A DNA stretch of 6,087 nt, from assembly GCA_903916205.1 (NCBI GenBank), contig CAIWVX010000463.1:1-6087 (forward strand), written 5' to 3'. Below are positions 1-5,980 of the stretch, piece by piece; within the stretch, counting starts at the first letter, position 1, and each line of letters starts with the position of its first letter. The position numbers and the translations under genes were made by a program. The notes under the pieces were generated by a model, which was given only the letters and a program-made list of their open reading frames with translations, ran no database searches and was not told the origin of the DNA. This DNA comes from an uncultured beta proteobacterium (GTDB lineage: Bacteria > Pseudomonadota > Gammaproteobacteria > Burkholderiales > Rhodocyclaceae).

Positions 1-22
1 CCCCGTGCGGCTGGCGCCGCCT

Positions 23-68
23 CCCCCTCAAGGGGGCATCGCCAGTGGCCCGGCTAAGCCGGTTCCAC
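23..68. repeat. REP-like double-hairpin repeat upstream of iscU
   Basis: Two consecutive inverted repeats are visible. The first is CCCCCT (23-28) against AGGGGG (31-36). The second is CCGGC-TAA-GCCGG (50-62), extended outward by GTGG (45-48) pairing with CCAC (65-68) around a small bulge. The C/G-rich arms contrast with the more balanced sequence that follows. I recall similar C-run/G-run plus CCGGC/GCCGG hairpins as dispersed intergenic repeats in betaproteobacterial genomes; that is memory, not a search result. The repeat may begin left of position 23, since GGCGCC at 13-18 is also palindromic. All three forward frames across 1-140 close without any IscS-like C-terminus. No clear promoter or IscR site is seen in this stretch. 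The hairpins could affect read-through from an upstream gene into iscU. Confidence 0.6.
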
Positions 69-140
69 GGCAATCCTGGTGAAGGCACTTCGGGCGTACG
101 TAACTTCGATATGTTGGTGATTTGAAGAAAGAAGGTTGAC

Positions 141-524
141 ATGGCATATTCTGAAAAAGTGGTGGACCACTACGAGAATCCTCGCAATGTGGGCAGCTTT
201 GAAAAAGGCGACGACAGCGTGGGCACTGGTATGGTGGGTGCACCGGCCTGTGGCGATGTGATGAAGCTACAGATTAAAGTAGGTAAAGACGGCATTATTG
301 AGGATGCCAAGTTCAAAACGTATGGCTGTGGTTCGGCGATTGCCTCGTCGTCACTGGTGACCGAATGGGTCAAGGGCAAAACGATTGATCAGGCGCTTGA
401 TATTAAAAACACCCAAATTGCCGAGGAGTTAGCGTTGCCGCCAGTAAAAATTCACTGTTCGATCCTAGCTGAAGATGCCATTAAAGCCGCCGTAGCCGAT
501 TACCGAAAAAATCACAGCGAATAA
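141..524 (+). CDS. iscU: Iron-sulfur cluster assembly scaffold protein IscU
   Basis: IscU is the cytoplasmic scaffold on which sulfur from IscS and iron are assembled into [2Fe-2S] clusters before transfer to apo-proteins. The 127-residue product matches the usual length (E. coli, 128) and is nearly identical to E. coli IscU over long stretches, as far as I recall that sequence. The cluster-ligand set is complete: Cys37, Asp39, Cys63, His105 and Cys106. The chaperone-recognition motif LPPVK, bound by HscA, is at 99-103. The N-terminal MAYSEKV and the AAxADY-type C-terminal helix are typical. The start is supported by an AAAGAAGG ribosome-binding site at 128-135, five bases before the ATG. iscA follows after 29 bases. 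The cysteine desulfurase partner gene iscS, which normally directly precedes iscU, is not in the 140 bases upstream. No abnormality is seen in the protein. Confidence 0.98.
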   Translation: MAYSEKVVDHYENPRNVGSFEKGDDSVGTGMVGAPACGDVMKLQIKVGKDGIIEDAKFKTYGCGSAIASSSLVTEWVKGKTIDQALDIKNTQIAEELALPPVKIHCSILAEDAIKAAVADYRKNHSE

Positions 525-553
525 GCCTGTACGAATAAAGAAGGAGATATTGA

Positions 554-877
554 ATGGCGGTTACGCTTTCCGAAAAAGCAGCAAAACACGTTGCCAATTA
601 TTTAGCCAAGCGCGGCAAAGGCGTCGGTCTGCGCCTTGGCGTACGCACCAGTGGATGTTCCGGCGTGGCGTACAAACTTGAATTTGTCGATGTCGTCGAG
701 CCGGATGATGTCGAATTTGAATCCTATGGCGTCAAGGTTTTAGTCGACGCCAAGAGCCTTCCTTACCTTGACGGAACTGAACTTGACTACACCCGTGAGG
801 GTTTGAACGAAGGCTTCCGCTTCAATAATCCCAACGTGAAAGAGGCTTGTGGTTGTGGTGAAAGTTTTAACGTTTGA
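554..877 (+). CDS. iscA: A-type iron-sulfur carrier protein IscA
   Basis: IscA is an A-type carrier that accepts or holds iron or Fe-S clusters and passes them to target enzymes, especially [4Fe-4S] proteins under aerobic conditions. The 107-residue protein has the standard length and the three conserved cysteines at the family positions: Cys35 in the SGCSG motif, and Cys99 and Cys101 in the C-terminal CGCGESF motif. The [13 protein letters not shown] and YKLEF segments are characteristic. Position in the operon, between iscU and hscB, distinguishes it from the paralogues ErpA and SufA. A strong AAGGAG ribosome-binding site at 541-546, seven bases before the ATG, fixes the start. The 75-base gap after the stop is the longest inside the operon and contains a small hairpin (CGAGG 894-898 with CCTCG 903-907) and a six-T run at 936-941. 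These are too far apart for a normal terminator. Confidence 0.97.
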   Translation: MAVTLSEKAAKHVANYLAKRGKGVGLRLGVRTSGCSGVAYKLEFVDVVEPDDVEFESYGVKVLVDAKSLPYLDGTELDYTREGLNEGFRFNNPNVKEACGCGESFNV

Positions 878-952
878 AGCCAAATAGCGATTTCGAGGTG
901 ACCCTCGCGTTCAAGGCCACGGGTACTTCTTCAGGTTTTTTCTAGAACACAC

Positions 953-1483
953 ATGATTGACTTCAACGCAGATCATTTTTTACTTTTCAAATTACCCCGG
1001 TTATTCCGTATTGATTCCGGCTTGCTTGATCAGCACTATCGAGCACTTCAGGCGCAGATTCATCCAGATCGCTTTGCCAATGCCTGCGATTCGGAGAGGC
1101 GACTGTCCTTGCAGTGGGCCACTCAGGTCAATGAGGCTTACCAGTCTTTAAAAACCCCTTTACGACGGGCGCAATACCTCTTGCTGTTGGCGGGGCACGA
1201 ACTCGATACGCACAACAATACCGCCATGCCGTCTGACTTTCTGATTGAGCAAATGGACTGGCGCGAGGCGGTTGCCGAGGCGCGGCTGGCCCATGAACAG
1301 AACGCCTTGGAGAAAATCTATCACCAGATCAAGCAACAGATAGCAACACGTTACGAAGAGCTTGCCAGCTTACTTGATGATCAACACAATTACGTTCTGG
1401 CGGCGGATCGTGTACGACGTCTGATGTTTCTTGAAAAGCTACTGTTTGAAATCGACGATGCTATGGCAGCGATCGAAAATTAA
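953..1483 (+). CDS. hscB: Fe-S cluster co-chaperone HscB (J-domain protein)
   Basis: HscB is the dedicated J-protein of the ISC system. It delivers IscU to HscA and stimulates HscA ATP hydrolysis. The product is 176 residues (E. coli, 171). An N-terminal J domain (about 1-80) carries the invariant HPD motif at 37-39, in the context QIHPDRF. It is followed by the linker region [12 protein letters not shown] and an alpha-helical C-terminal domain (about 90-170) that in this family contacts IscU; the acidic EQMDWREA segment is typical. There is no N-terminal zinc-binding CxxC extension as in eukaryotic HSC20. The start at 953 gives a normal N-terminus (MIDFNADHF), although no good ribosome-binding site precedes it, so translation may be weak or aided from upstream. 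It ends 31 bases before the preferred hscA start. Confidence 0.96.
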   Translation: MIDFNADHFLLFKLPRLFRIDSGLLDQHYRALQAQIHPDRFANACDSERRLSLQWATQVNEAYQSLKTPLRRAQYLLLLAGHELDTHNNTAMPSDFLIEQMDWREAVAEARLAHEQNALEKIYHQIKQQIATRYEELASLLDDQHNYVLAADRVRRLMFLEKLLFEIDDAMAAIEN

Positions 1484-1514
1484 AATTAACACGACCCCGA
1501 ATTTCAGGACGCTC

Positions 1515-3455
1515 ATGGCCCTTTTACAAATTTCAGAACCCGGAGAATCGGCGGTTCCACACCAGCACAAGCTTGCCGTGGGCATTGATCTGGGCACCAC
1601 AAATTCACTGGTCGCCACGGTTCGAAGTGGTAGCGCCGCCGTGATCGGCGACGAACTGGGGCGTTCCTTACTGCCCTCCGTTGTTCACTATCATGCCGAT
1701 GGCTCTAGTGAGGTGGGACATGATGCCTACGCGAGACAGTCTCACGATCCACGCAATGTTATTGCCTCCGTCAAACGTTTCATGGGGCGCGGTCTCAAGG
1801 ACATCGCTCACCGCGAATCGATGCCTTACGACTTTGATGATGCGCCGGGAATGGTGCGTTTAAGGACGGCGGCAGGGATCAAAAGTCCGGTCGAAGTTTC
1901 TGCCGATATTCTCCGCGAATTGCGCGTTCGTGCCGAAACGGCCTTAGGGGGACCGCTTGTCGGCGCCGTTATTACCGTTCCGGCTTATTTTGATGAGGCA
2001 CAACGCCAAGCCACGAAAGATGCCGCTAAGCTCGCGGCCTTACCCGTTTTGCGCTTGCTTAACGAACCGACGGCGGCGGCTATCGCCTATGGTTTGGATA
2101 ATGCGAGCGAAGGTGTTTATGCCGTGTACGATCTTGGTGGCGGCACCTTCGATATTTCGATTCTCAATTTAACGCGGGGTGTTTTTGAAGTCCTCGCTAT
2201 CGGAGGCGATTCGGCGTTGGGGGGGGACGACTTCGATCAGCGCATTTTCTGCTGGATTCTTGAGGTCGCCAAACTTGCGCCACTGTCCATTGAAGACGCT
2301 CAAATGCTTCTTACCCGCGCTCGCGAAGCGAAGGAATACCTGACCTCGCACGGCATCGCGCCAATCACGGCGCGGCTAAATAGCGGCGAGATCGTTGATC
2401 TCAAATTGAGCACCGAAATATTCACTGAAATTTCACAGACACTGGTCACTAAAACCATTCAATCCGTCAAAAAAGCATTACGTGATGCCGGGCTGACCAT
2501 TGTTGATGTCAAGGGTGTTGTCATGGTTGGCGGGGCAACGCGGATGCCGCAAATTCAACATGCGGTCGGCGAATTCTTTAAATGCAACCCGTTGAACAAT
2601 CTTGATCCAGACAAAGTGGTGGCGCTAGGGGCTGCCATGCAAGCCAATCTGCTGGCCGGAAATCATGCGCCTGGCGAAGACTGGTTATTGCTGGATGTCA
2701 TTCCACTCTCACTGGGGCTGGAAACGATGGGCGGTCTTGTCGAACGAATCATTCCTCGTAACTCCACTATTCCGGTGGCCCGTGCGCAGGAATTTACCAG
2801 CTTTCGCGATGGACAAACGGCACTGGCGGTGCATGTGGTTCAAGGCGAGCGTGAGTTAGTCAGTGACTGCCGTTCGCTGGCCCGCTTTGAACTGCGAGGC
2901 ATTCCACCAATGGTCGCCGGAGCGGTGCGTATTCGGGTAGCGTTTCAAGTTGACGCGGACGGGCTGCTTTCGGTTTCGGCGCGTGAAATAACGTCCGGTG
3001 TTGAATCAAACATTACCGTCAAACCTTCGTACGGACTTTCCGACGACGAAATCACTAACATGCTCAAAGACTCGCTGGCGCATACCAAGGACGATGCCCA
3101 GCGTCGTGCTGTGAAAGAAACGCAGGTCGATGCACAACGACTAATCGAAGCCGTTCAGTCGGCGCTCAATAGCGACGCTGATTTACTTTCAGCAGAACAA
3201 TTGGAAAAGATAAAGACATTGATTACCCAATTGCAGGCGACCGCACTCGGCGAAAATCGCCGCCAGATCACCCTAGCGATGGACGATCTCGAAGCAGAAA
3301 CCAAAGATTTTGCGGCGCGCCGCATGGATAAATCAATCCGACGGGCCTTTGCTGGCAAACACATTGACCAGTTTGAAGGCGATACTCTGGCGGAGCCGAC
3401 TTCTAGCCAAACGCCAAACCAAATTCATGCGGAAACTCAGGGAAAACAACCATGA
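1515..3455 (+). CDS. hscA: Fe-S assembly Hsp70 chaperone HscA
   Basis: HscA is the specialised cytoplasmic Hsp70 ATPase that, with HscB, binds the LPPVK motif of IscU and promotes cluster transfer. The chosen start gives 646 residues (E. coli, 616). The nucleotide-binding domain shows GIDLGTTNS at 23-31, NEPTAAA from 183, the second phosphate loop DLGGGTF at 206-212 and GGATRMP at 339-345. The interdomain linker LLLDVIP is at 391-397, followed by the beta-sandwich substrate-binding domain (SLGLETMGG...) and a helical lid ending near [11 protein letters not shown]. The start at 1515 is preferred over an in-frame ATG at 1431 because it has AGGA at 1506-1509 five bases upstream, while the earlier start would overlap hscB and add 28 unrelated residues. 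About 30 residues follow the usual family end, including a polar Thr/Gln-rich tail. The stop overlaps the fdx start in ATGA. Confidence 0.97.
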   Translation: MALLQISEPGESAVPHQHKLAVGIDLGTTNSLVATVRSGSAAVIGDELGRSLLPSVVHYHADGSSEVGHDAYARQSHDPRNVIASVKRFMGRGLKDIAHRESMPYDFDDAPGMVRLRTAAGIKSPVEVSADILRELRVRAETALGGPLVGAVITVPAYFDEAQRQATKDAAKLAALPVLRLLNEPTAAAIAYGLDNASEGVYAVYDLGGGTFDISILNLTRGVFEVLAIGGDSALGGDDFDQRIFCWILEVAKLAPLSIEDAQMLLTRAREAKEYLTSHGIAPITARLNSGEIVDLKLSTEIFTEISQTLVTKTIQSVKKALRDAGLTIVDVKGVVMVGGATRMPQIQHAVGEFFKCNPLNNLDPDKVVALGAAMQANLLAGNHAPGEDWLLLDVIPLSLGLETMGGLVERIIPRNSTIPVARAQEFTSFRDGQTALAVHVVQGERELVSDCRSLARFELRGIPPMVAGAVRIRVAFQVDADGLLSVSAREITSGVESNITVKPSYGLSDDEITNMLKDSLAHTKDDAQRRAVKETQVDAQRLIEAVQSALNSDADLLSAEQLEKIKTLITQLQATALGENRRQITLAMDDLEAETKDFAARRMDKSIRRAFAGKHIDQFEGDTLAEPTSSQTPNQIHAETQGKQP

Positions 3456-3793
3456 CCCAAATCATCATTTTGCCGCATACCGAACTGTGCCCGGAGGGTT
3501 TGGTGATCGAGGCTAAAGCAGGCGAGTCGATTTGCCACAATCTACTGGCAAACGACATTGCCATTGAACATGCTTGTGAGCTGTCCTGCGCCTGTACTAC
3601 CTGTCACATCATTGTTCGAGAGGGGTTTGCCGCCTTAGAACCTTCCTCTGAACTTGAGGATGATCTACTCGACAAAGCGTGGGGACTGGAGCCCAATTCA
3701 CGACTTTCATGTCAGACCGTCGTCAATGAAACACCCTTGGTGATTGAGATTCCGCGTTACTCAATCAATATGACCAAAGAAGGCAAACACTAG
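3452..3793 (+). CDS. fdx: ISC-type [2Fe-2S] ferredoxin
   Basis: This adrenodoxin-type [2Fe-2S] ferredoxin of the ISC operon supplies electrons during cluster assembly on IscU. The 113-residue protein is close to the E. coli length (111). The four cluster ligands are visible as Cys42, Cys48, Cys51 and Cys87, in the motif [10 protein letters not shown] and in RLSCQ. Cys46 is the extra cysteine also present in E. coli Fdx. Other family marks are the N-terminal IIILPH, the acidic patch [17 protein letters not shown] that typically docks partner proteins, and the near-terminal IPRYSIN. The start is within the hscA stop (ATGA, 4-base overlap), indicating translational coupling. An AGGGA ribosome-binding site lies at 3439-3443. 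Cys13 also matches E. coli, whereas Cys28 is additional and unlikely to be a ligand. iscX follows after 11 bases. Confidence 0.97.
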   Translation: MTQIIILPHTELCPEGLVIEAKAGESICHNLLANDIAIEHACELSCACTTCHIIVREGFAALEPSSELEDDLLDKAWGLEPNSRLSCQTVVNETPLVIEIPRYSINMTKEGKH

Positions 3794-3804
3794 GCGACAA
3801 GACG

Positions 3805-3999
3805 ATGAAATGGACTGATATAAACGATCTAGCGATAGAACTTTCCGAAGCCCACCCTACCGTTGATCCGCTGAAAATTAATTTTGTTGACCTAATGAAC
3901 TGGGTTATCGCATTGCCCGATTTTGACGATGATCCGAAGCACTGTGGCGAAAAAATACTTGAGGCCATTCAACAAGCCTGGATAGACGAAGTGGCTTGA
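3805..3999 (+). CDS. iscX: Fe-S assembly protein IscX (IscX/YfhJ family)
   Basis: IscX is a small acidic protein that closes ISC operons. In E. coli it binds IscS and iron and modulates the rate of cluster formation. The 64-residue product matches the family length (E. coli, 66). It has the N-terminal KWTD, a central LPDFDDDP acidic turn and the C-terminal EKILEAIQQAWIDE helix, which are the most conserved parts of the family. The start at 3805 gives the typical MKWTD N-terminus. The ribosome-binding site is poor: only AGG at 3792-3794, overlapping the fdx stop, so translation probably depends on coupling to fdx 11 bases upstream. The stop codon lies inside a perfect 9-base inverted repeat. 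A cysteine (CGEK) sits just after the DDDP segment, where the E. coli protein has none that I recall. Confidence 0.95.
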   Translation: MKWTDINDLAIELSEAHPTVDPLKINFVDLMNWVIALPDFDDDPKHCGEKILEAIQQAWIDEVA

Positions 4000-4020
4000 G
4001 CCAACTTTTTCCTCAAGCCA
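3992..4020 (+). terminator. Hairpin at the end of iscX, possible operon 3' end
   Basis: TGGCTTGAG (3992-4000) is the perfect reverse complement of CTCAAGCCA (4012-4020), with an 11-base loop containing five T. The left arm contains the iscX stop codon. It is placed where the ISC transcript should end, but what follows is AAATATTGATG, not a T run. It is therefore not a classical intrinsic terminator and could instead be a 3' processing or RNA-stabilising hairpin. Confidence 0.4.
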
Positions 4021-4109
4021 AAATATTGATGCTTTGAGCGTAAGTGAGCGAGGGATAGGAGCCGGGAAGGCTGTCGATCCAGAAAGCAAAATAACAAGCC
4101 CTACCGTTA

Positions 4110-4151
4110 CTACGCTGTCGTCGAATGCAGGTCTCTTTGGCGATAGTTCAT
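4110..4151 (-). other. Possible 13-codon reading frame with strong ribosome-binding site
   Basis: On the minus strand an ATG at 4151 opens a 13-codon frame, MNYRQRDLHSTTA, closed by TAG (4112-4110) and immediately by an in-frame TAA (4109-4107). It is preceded by GAGGAGG (4164-4158) with a six-base spacer, which is the most purine-rich Shine-Dalgarno-like match of the non-coding regions. That motif directly follows the hairpin at 4165-4196. No homologue is recognised. It may be a leader or regulatory peptide, the decayed start of a lost gene, or chance. No good promoter is seen just upstream, so transcription would probably come from the outer-membrane protein gene reading through. Confidence 0.25.
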
Positions 4152-4164
4152 TTTCGGCCTCCTC

Positions 4165-4196
4165 GGGGAAAGTAAGTTTGCAAACCCACTTTCCCC
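4165..4196 (-). repeat. 32-base near-palindrome, stronger hairpin as minus-strand RNA
   Basis: The arms GGGGAAAGT (4165-4173) and ACTTTCCCC (4188-4196) are perfectly complementary, and the centre GTTTGCAAAC (4176-4185) is itself palindromic. The two intervening positions are AA opposite CC on the + strand, which do not pair, but GG opposite UU in minus-strand RNA, which form two G-U pairs. Read as minus-strand RNA, the element becomes a continuous stem of about 14 pairs with a UGCA loop. No U run follows on either strand, so it is not a standard terminator. As DNA it could also be a dyad operator. Confidence 0.55.
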
Positions 4197-4215
4197 CTCC
4201 ACAGTTAATGCGGAG
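4197..4215 (-). repeat. Small hairpin adjoining the 32-base near-palindrome
   Basis: On the minus strand CTCCGCA (4215-4209) can pair with TGTGGAG (4203-4197) over seven positions, including one G-U, around the five-base loop TTAAC. On the + strand the same position is an A-C mismatch. It ends exactly where the 4165-4196 hairpin begins, so the two would stack in a minus-strand transcript. Confidence 0.4.
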
Positions 4216-4230
4216 TCCTCTTTTATTCGC

Positions 4231-4260
4231 CATACGCTGCGTACAAAATTGCAGCGTATG
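4231..4260. repeat. Perfect 10-base inverted repeat downstream of the barrel gene
   Basis: CATACGCTGC (4231-4240) and GCAGCGTATG (4251-4260) are exact reverse complements separated by a 10-base AT-rich spacer. The repeat lies 33 bases beyond the stop of the minus-strand outer-membrane protein gene, so it may form a hairpin in the 3' end of that transcript. No T run follows on the minus strand (the next bases are GCGAATAAAAG reading outward), nor on the + strand. A protein-binding dyad is an alternative. Confidence 0.55.
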
Positions 4261-4293
4261 CGCATCAAGCGACAGGGTTATGCAATATCTAAA

Positions 4294-4965
4294 TTAAAAA
4301 GCGTAACCGACAGCCAAGGAAATCACCGGATAAGTCTTGAAGCTCTTCAACTTGTCGTTCAAATTAGTTTGTTCAACCGCCACTTGGCTATTGATTTGCG
4401 CAACGACCGCTGGAACTCCACCACCGTTACCTGTATAGCTTAGGTTTGCTTTGGGTGACCCTTGTAACATGACGCCAAAATCAGACTTGAAAGAAAAACC
4501 TTTGTTCTTAGGTTGGCTGTTCCAGCCAAAACCAATATAAGGTGCAGTCTTATTGAAAGTGACGTCACCATTCAATCTTCCGATTTCTGCCGCAGTAAAA
4601 GTTTGACCATTAAGTGTGTACGACCCCGCCGCGCCTGGGGTCGCTGTCATACTAAATTTATTGTCGTTCGACAAAAGCCCGACGGTGAGGTGAGTCGCGC
4701 CATCGAACAAGTGCCAATCTAACAACACATCAAAGCTGGAAAGCTTCAACTTGCCGTCGTAATTTAAACTACCTGAGCTTGTGTTGAAGGTTTTATCGAA
4801 CTGATTGATTCCAACGCGCGCCACCACTGAATCCGATACTTGATATCCTGCACCCAAGCCATAACCCAAAGTTCCCACGCCCACGTGAAGTTCTACATCG
4901 GCTTCTGCCAATGCAGGCACCGAAATCGCCGCCAAGACCACGCCAAACAAAAGATTTTTCTTCAT
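4294..4965 (-). CDS. Outer-membrane beta-barrel protein, function unknown
   Basis: This 223-residue protein is predicted to be exported and inserted in the outer membrane. Residues 1-20 form a signal peptide: two lysines, a hydrophobic core LLFGVVLAAI, and an ALA cleavage site before Glu21. The mature part has alternating hydrophobic/polar strands rich in Gly and aromatic residues (for example LGYGLGAGYQV, TAPYIGFGWNS, VISLAVGYAF), no cysteines, and a terminal Phe, the usual signal for BAM-mediated barrel insertion. Size suggests about eight strands. YDGKLKLSS (69-77) followed by DWHLF (83-87), and a loop like YTLNGQTFTAAEIG, recall an uncharacterised proteobacterial outer-membrane family that is sometimes annotated OmpW-like; I do not assign it to OmpW itself. 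The start has GGAG at 4978-4975, nine bases upstream. It is transcribed alone, probably from the promoter at 5085-5113, convergent with the ISC operon. The substrate or role is unknown. Confidence 0.88.
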   Translation of the reverse strand: MKKNLLFGVVLAAISVPALAEADVELHVGVGTLGYGLGAGYQVSDSVVARVGINQFDKTFNTSSGSLNYDGKLKLSSFDVLLDWHLFDGATHLTVGLLSNDNKFSMTATPGAAGSYTLNGQTFTAAEIGRLNGDVTFNKTAPYIGFGWNSQPKNKGFSFKSDFGVMLQGSPKANLSYTGNGGGVPAVVAQINSQVAVEQTNLNDKLKSFKTYPVISLAVGYAF

Positions 4966-5017
4966 TTAAACACGCTCCAAAAAGATAAAACTCAAAATAA
5001 ACCAGAGGTTTAAAGAA

Positions 5018-5036
5018 TCGATTCTCGCAGAATCGA
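5018..5036 (-). promoter_or_regulatory. Leader hairpin upstream of the barrel gene
   Basis: TCGATTCT (5018-5025) and AGAATCGA (5029-5036) are perfect reverse complements around a three-base loop, an eight-pair stem. A further AGAATCG copy at 5014-5020 overlaps the left arm, making AGAATCGATTCT (5014-5025) a 12-base palindrome too. The element is about 50 bases before the start codon, inside the predicted untranslated leader. In minus-strand RNA it is followed by UUCUUUAAACC, only weakly U-rich. It may be an attenuator, an RNA-stability element, or a DNA operator built on AGAATCG units. Confidence 0.45.
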
Positions 5037-5084
5037 CATAAATCGCCCCGCCTGACTATCGAAGGAAAAGTGAAGCTCATTGAC

Positions 5085-5113
5085 ATTATCACGATCGGAA
5101 TTAATTGTGCCAA
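5085..5113 (-). promoter_or_regulatory. Sigma70-type promoter for the outer-membrane protein gene
   Basis: On the minus strand TTGGCA (5113-5108) and GATAAT (5090-5085) are separated by exactly 17 bases, close to the TTGACA/TATAAT consensus (one or two mismatches per box). Just upstream of the -35 box lies an A-rich tract (complement of AATATTTTTTT, 5115-5125) that could serve as an UP element. Transcription would start near 5077-5079, giving a leader of roughly 110 bases before the ATG at 4965. This is the best promoter match in the window. Confidence 0.65.
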
Positions 5114-5165
5114 GAATATTTTTTTCATCTATGGTGTCGATGAATCATGAGTATCTGATCTTCAA

Positions 5166-5184
5166 ATCTCTTTTGTTCAGAGAT
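5166..5184 (-). terminator. Weak hairpin over the dioxygenase stop codon
   Basis: ATCTCT (5184-5179 on the minus strand) pairs with AGAGAT (5171-5166) around a seven-base loop, and the stop codon at 5179-5177 lies at the loop edge. An additional G-U pair can extend the stem in RNA. It is followed by UUUGAAG, a very short U run, so it is at best a weak intrinsic terminator for the dioxygenase transcript. No better candidate is seen before the downstream promoter. Confidence 0.3.
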
Positions 5185-5980
5185 CGAGTCCGCCTTGCTC
5201 AAACAGGTAGTTGTCTGCGGCTAGCGAGTTTTCTATCCATCCGCCATTCAGCCATACGGACTTTCGTTGTGCTCCTGCGGCACCAAGGGCGACAAATAAG
5301 GGGAGAAAATGCTCCGGCGTCGGGTGGGCAAATTTTGCGCTCGGAGCGGCATGTAACCAGTCAAGCAAAGGCTCATTGGCGTTGATCATTAGTTGCGCGT
5401 GAGTCCAGTCACGGAATTTTTTCGTTTCCGGAGCCGGGTGAATTCCAGTGGTCTGCATGTACTCCCGTAAATTGTGCGTCATGTGACCGGAGGCGATGAT
5501 CAGGATATTTTCTCCGGGCAACGAGGCTAGCGCCGAACCCAGTGCAAAATGCTGGCGTGCGTTGCGCTCAGGTTGAACCGAGAGTTGCAGCAGCGGAATA
5601 TCCGCCTCGGGAAAGAGGATGCGCAAGGGAACCCAAGCGCCATGATCGATCCCCCGATGGTGATCAATTTCAGCGCTAATACCCGCCTCCGTTAAATGCT
5701 GTTTTATGCGTTGAGCCAGTTCGGGCGCACCCGGTGCCGGATAGCGCAGTTGATATAGCGATTCAGGAAAGCCGCCGAAGTCATGGATGGTTTCAGGCTG
5801 TATATGGCCGCTAAGCGTTGGCAGACGGGTGTTCCAGTGCGCCGAAATCATCAGGATCGCTGCCGGGCGGGTGATCTGTCCAGCAAGCGTCGCCCAAGCG
5901 CGCGAAAGTTCATCCCCGCCAAGCGCGGTCATTGGTGAGCCGTGGGAGAGAAAGAGAATCGGTTGCTTGGTTGTCGTCAT
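5177..5980 (-). CDS. ygiD: YgiD/DODA-type extradiol dioxygenase (LigB superfamily)
   Basis: This is a cytoplasmic class III extradiol ring-cleavage dioxygenase of the LigB superfamily, resembling E. coli YgiD and plant 4,5-DOPA dioxygenase. These enzymes open catechol-type rings using a non-haem metal; some bacterial members act on L-DOPA, while the natural substrate is often unknown. The 267-residue product fits the family (E. coli, about 262-271). Conserved segments with candidate metal or active-site histidines are LSHGSP (His13), ISAHW (His48), HDFGGFP (66-72), YPAPG (80-84), DHGAW (His113), SGHMTHNLR (His166, His169) and HPTPEHFLPL (His219, His224). I chose the start at 5980 because AGG (5988-5986) lies five bases upstream and MTTTKQPILFLSHGSP matches the family N-terminus. 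An in-frame ATG at 6013 would add 11 residues. No pathway neighbours are in the window, so the substrate cannot be deduced. Confidence 0.92.
   Translation of the reverse strand: MTTTKQPILFLSHGSPMTALGGDELSRAWATLAGQITRPAAILMISAHWNTRLPTLSGHIQPETIHDFGGFPESLYQLRYPAPGAPELAQRIKQHLTEAGISAEIDHHRGIDHGAWVPLRILFPEADIPLLQLSVQPERNARQHFALGSALASLPGENILIIASGHMTHNLREYMQTTGIHPAPETKKFRDWTHAQLMINANEPLLDWLHAAPSAKFAHPTPEHFLPLFVALGAAGAQRKSVWLNGGWIENSLAADNYLFEQGGLDL

Larger units (their letters stand above)
4000..4293. other. Convergent intergenic region with several inverted repeats
   Basis: This 294-base stretch lies between the 3' ends of iscX (+) and the outer-membrane protein gene (minus). Open frames cross it on both strands (for example plus-strand 4034-4297 and minus-strand 4233-3892), but neither has a recognisable product or a good start context, and the minus one runs antisense through iscX. 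Instead it contains an imperfect hairpin at 4053-4080 (GGAT/ATCC outside AGCC/GGCT), adjoining hairpins at 4165-4196 and 4197-4215, and a perfect 10-base inverted repeat at 4231-4260. These are listed separately. No T-run terminator is present on either strand. I recognise no transposase fragment or flanking target duplication. Confidence 0.7.

Noticed and set aside
28..243. Cysteine-rich minus-strand frame near the left edge (CPRCRRLFQSCPHC)
   Set aside because: The CxxC pairs arise from the GC-rich repeat and from the antisense of iscU. It overlaps the start of iscU, and no start signal is present.
894..941. Intrinsic terminator between iscA and hscB
   Set aside because: The five-pair hairpin ends 28 bases before the T run, so the two do not form a terminator.
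1431..1514. In-frame upstream start for hscA at 1431, adding 28 residues
   Set aside because: It overlaps the end of hscB, the added residues are unlike any HscA N-terminus, and the ATG at 1515 has a well-spaced AGGA.
3892..4233. Minus-strand 113-codon frame (MANKRGLRIN...) through the convergent region
   Set aside because: It runs antisense through a third of the well-supported iscX gene, has no ribosome-binding site at its ATG, and shows no recognisable domain. A decayed gene relic cannot be fully excluded.
4034..4297. Plus-strand 87-codon frame downstream of iscX
   Set aside because: No ribosome-binding site, composition not protein-like, no known motif, and it contains the inverted repeats that better explain the region.
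4294..4965. Assignment of the barrel protein as OmpW
   Set aside because: Size and export signals fit a small barrel, but the sequence motifs I can see match an uncharacterised family better, so no gene symbol is given.
4793..5128. Minus-strand 111-codon frame overlapping the barrel gene start
   Set aside because: It is an alternative frame over the signal peptide of the barrel gene and over its predicted promoter, with no ribosome-binding site or known domain.
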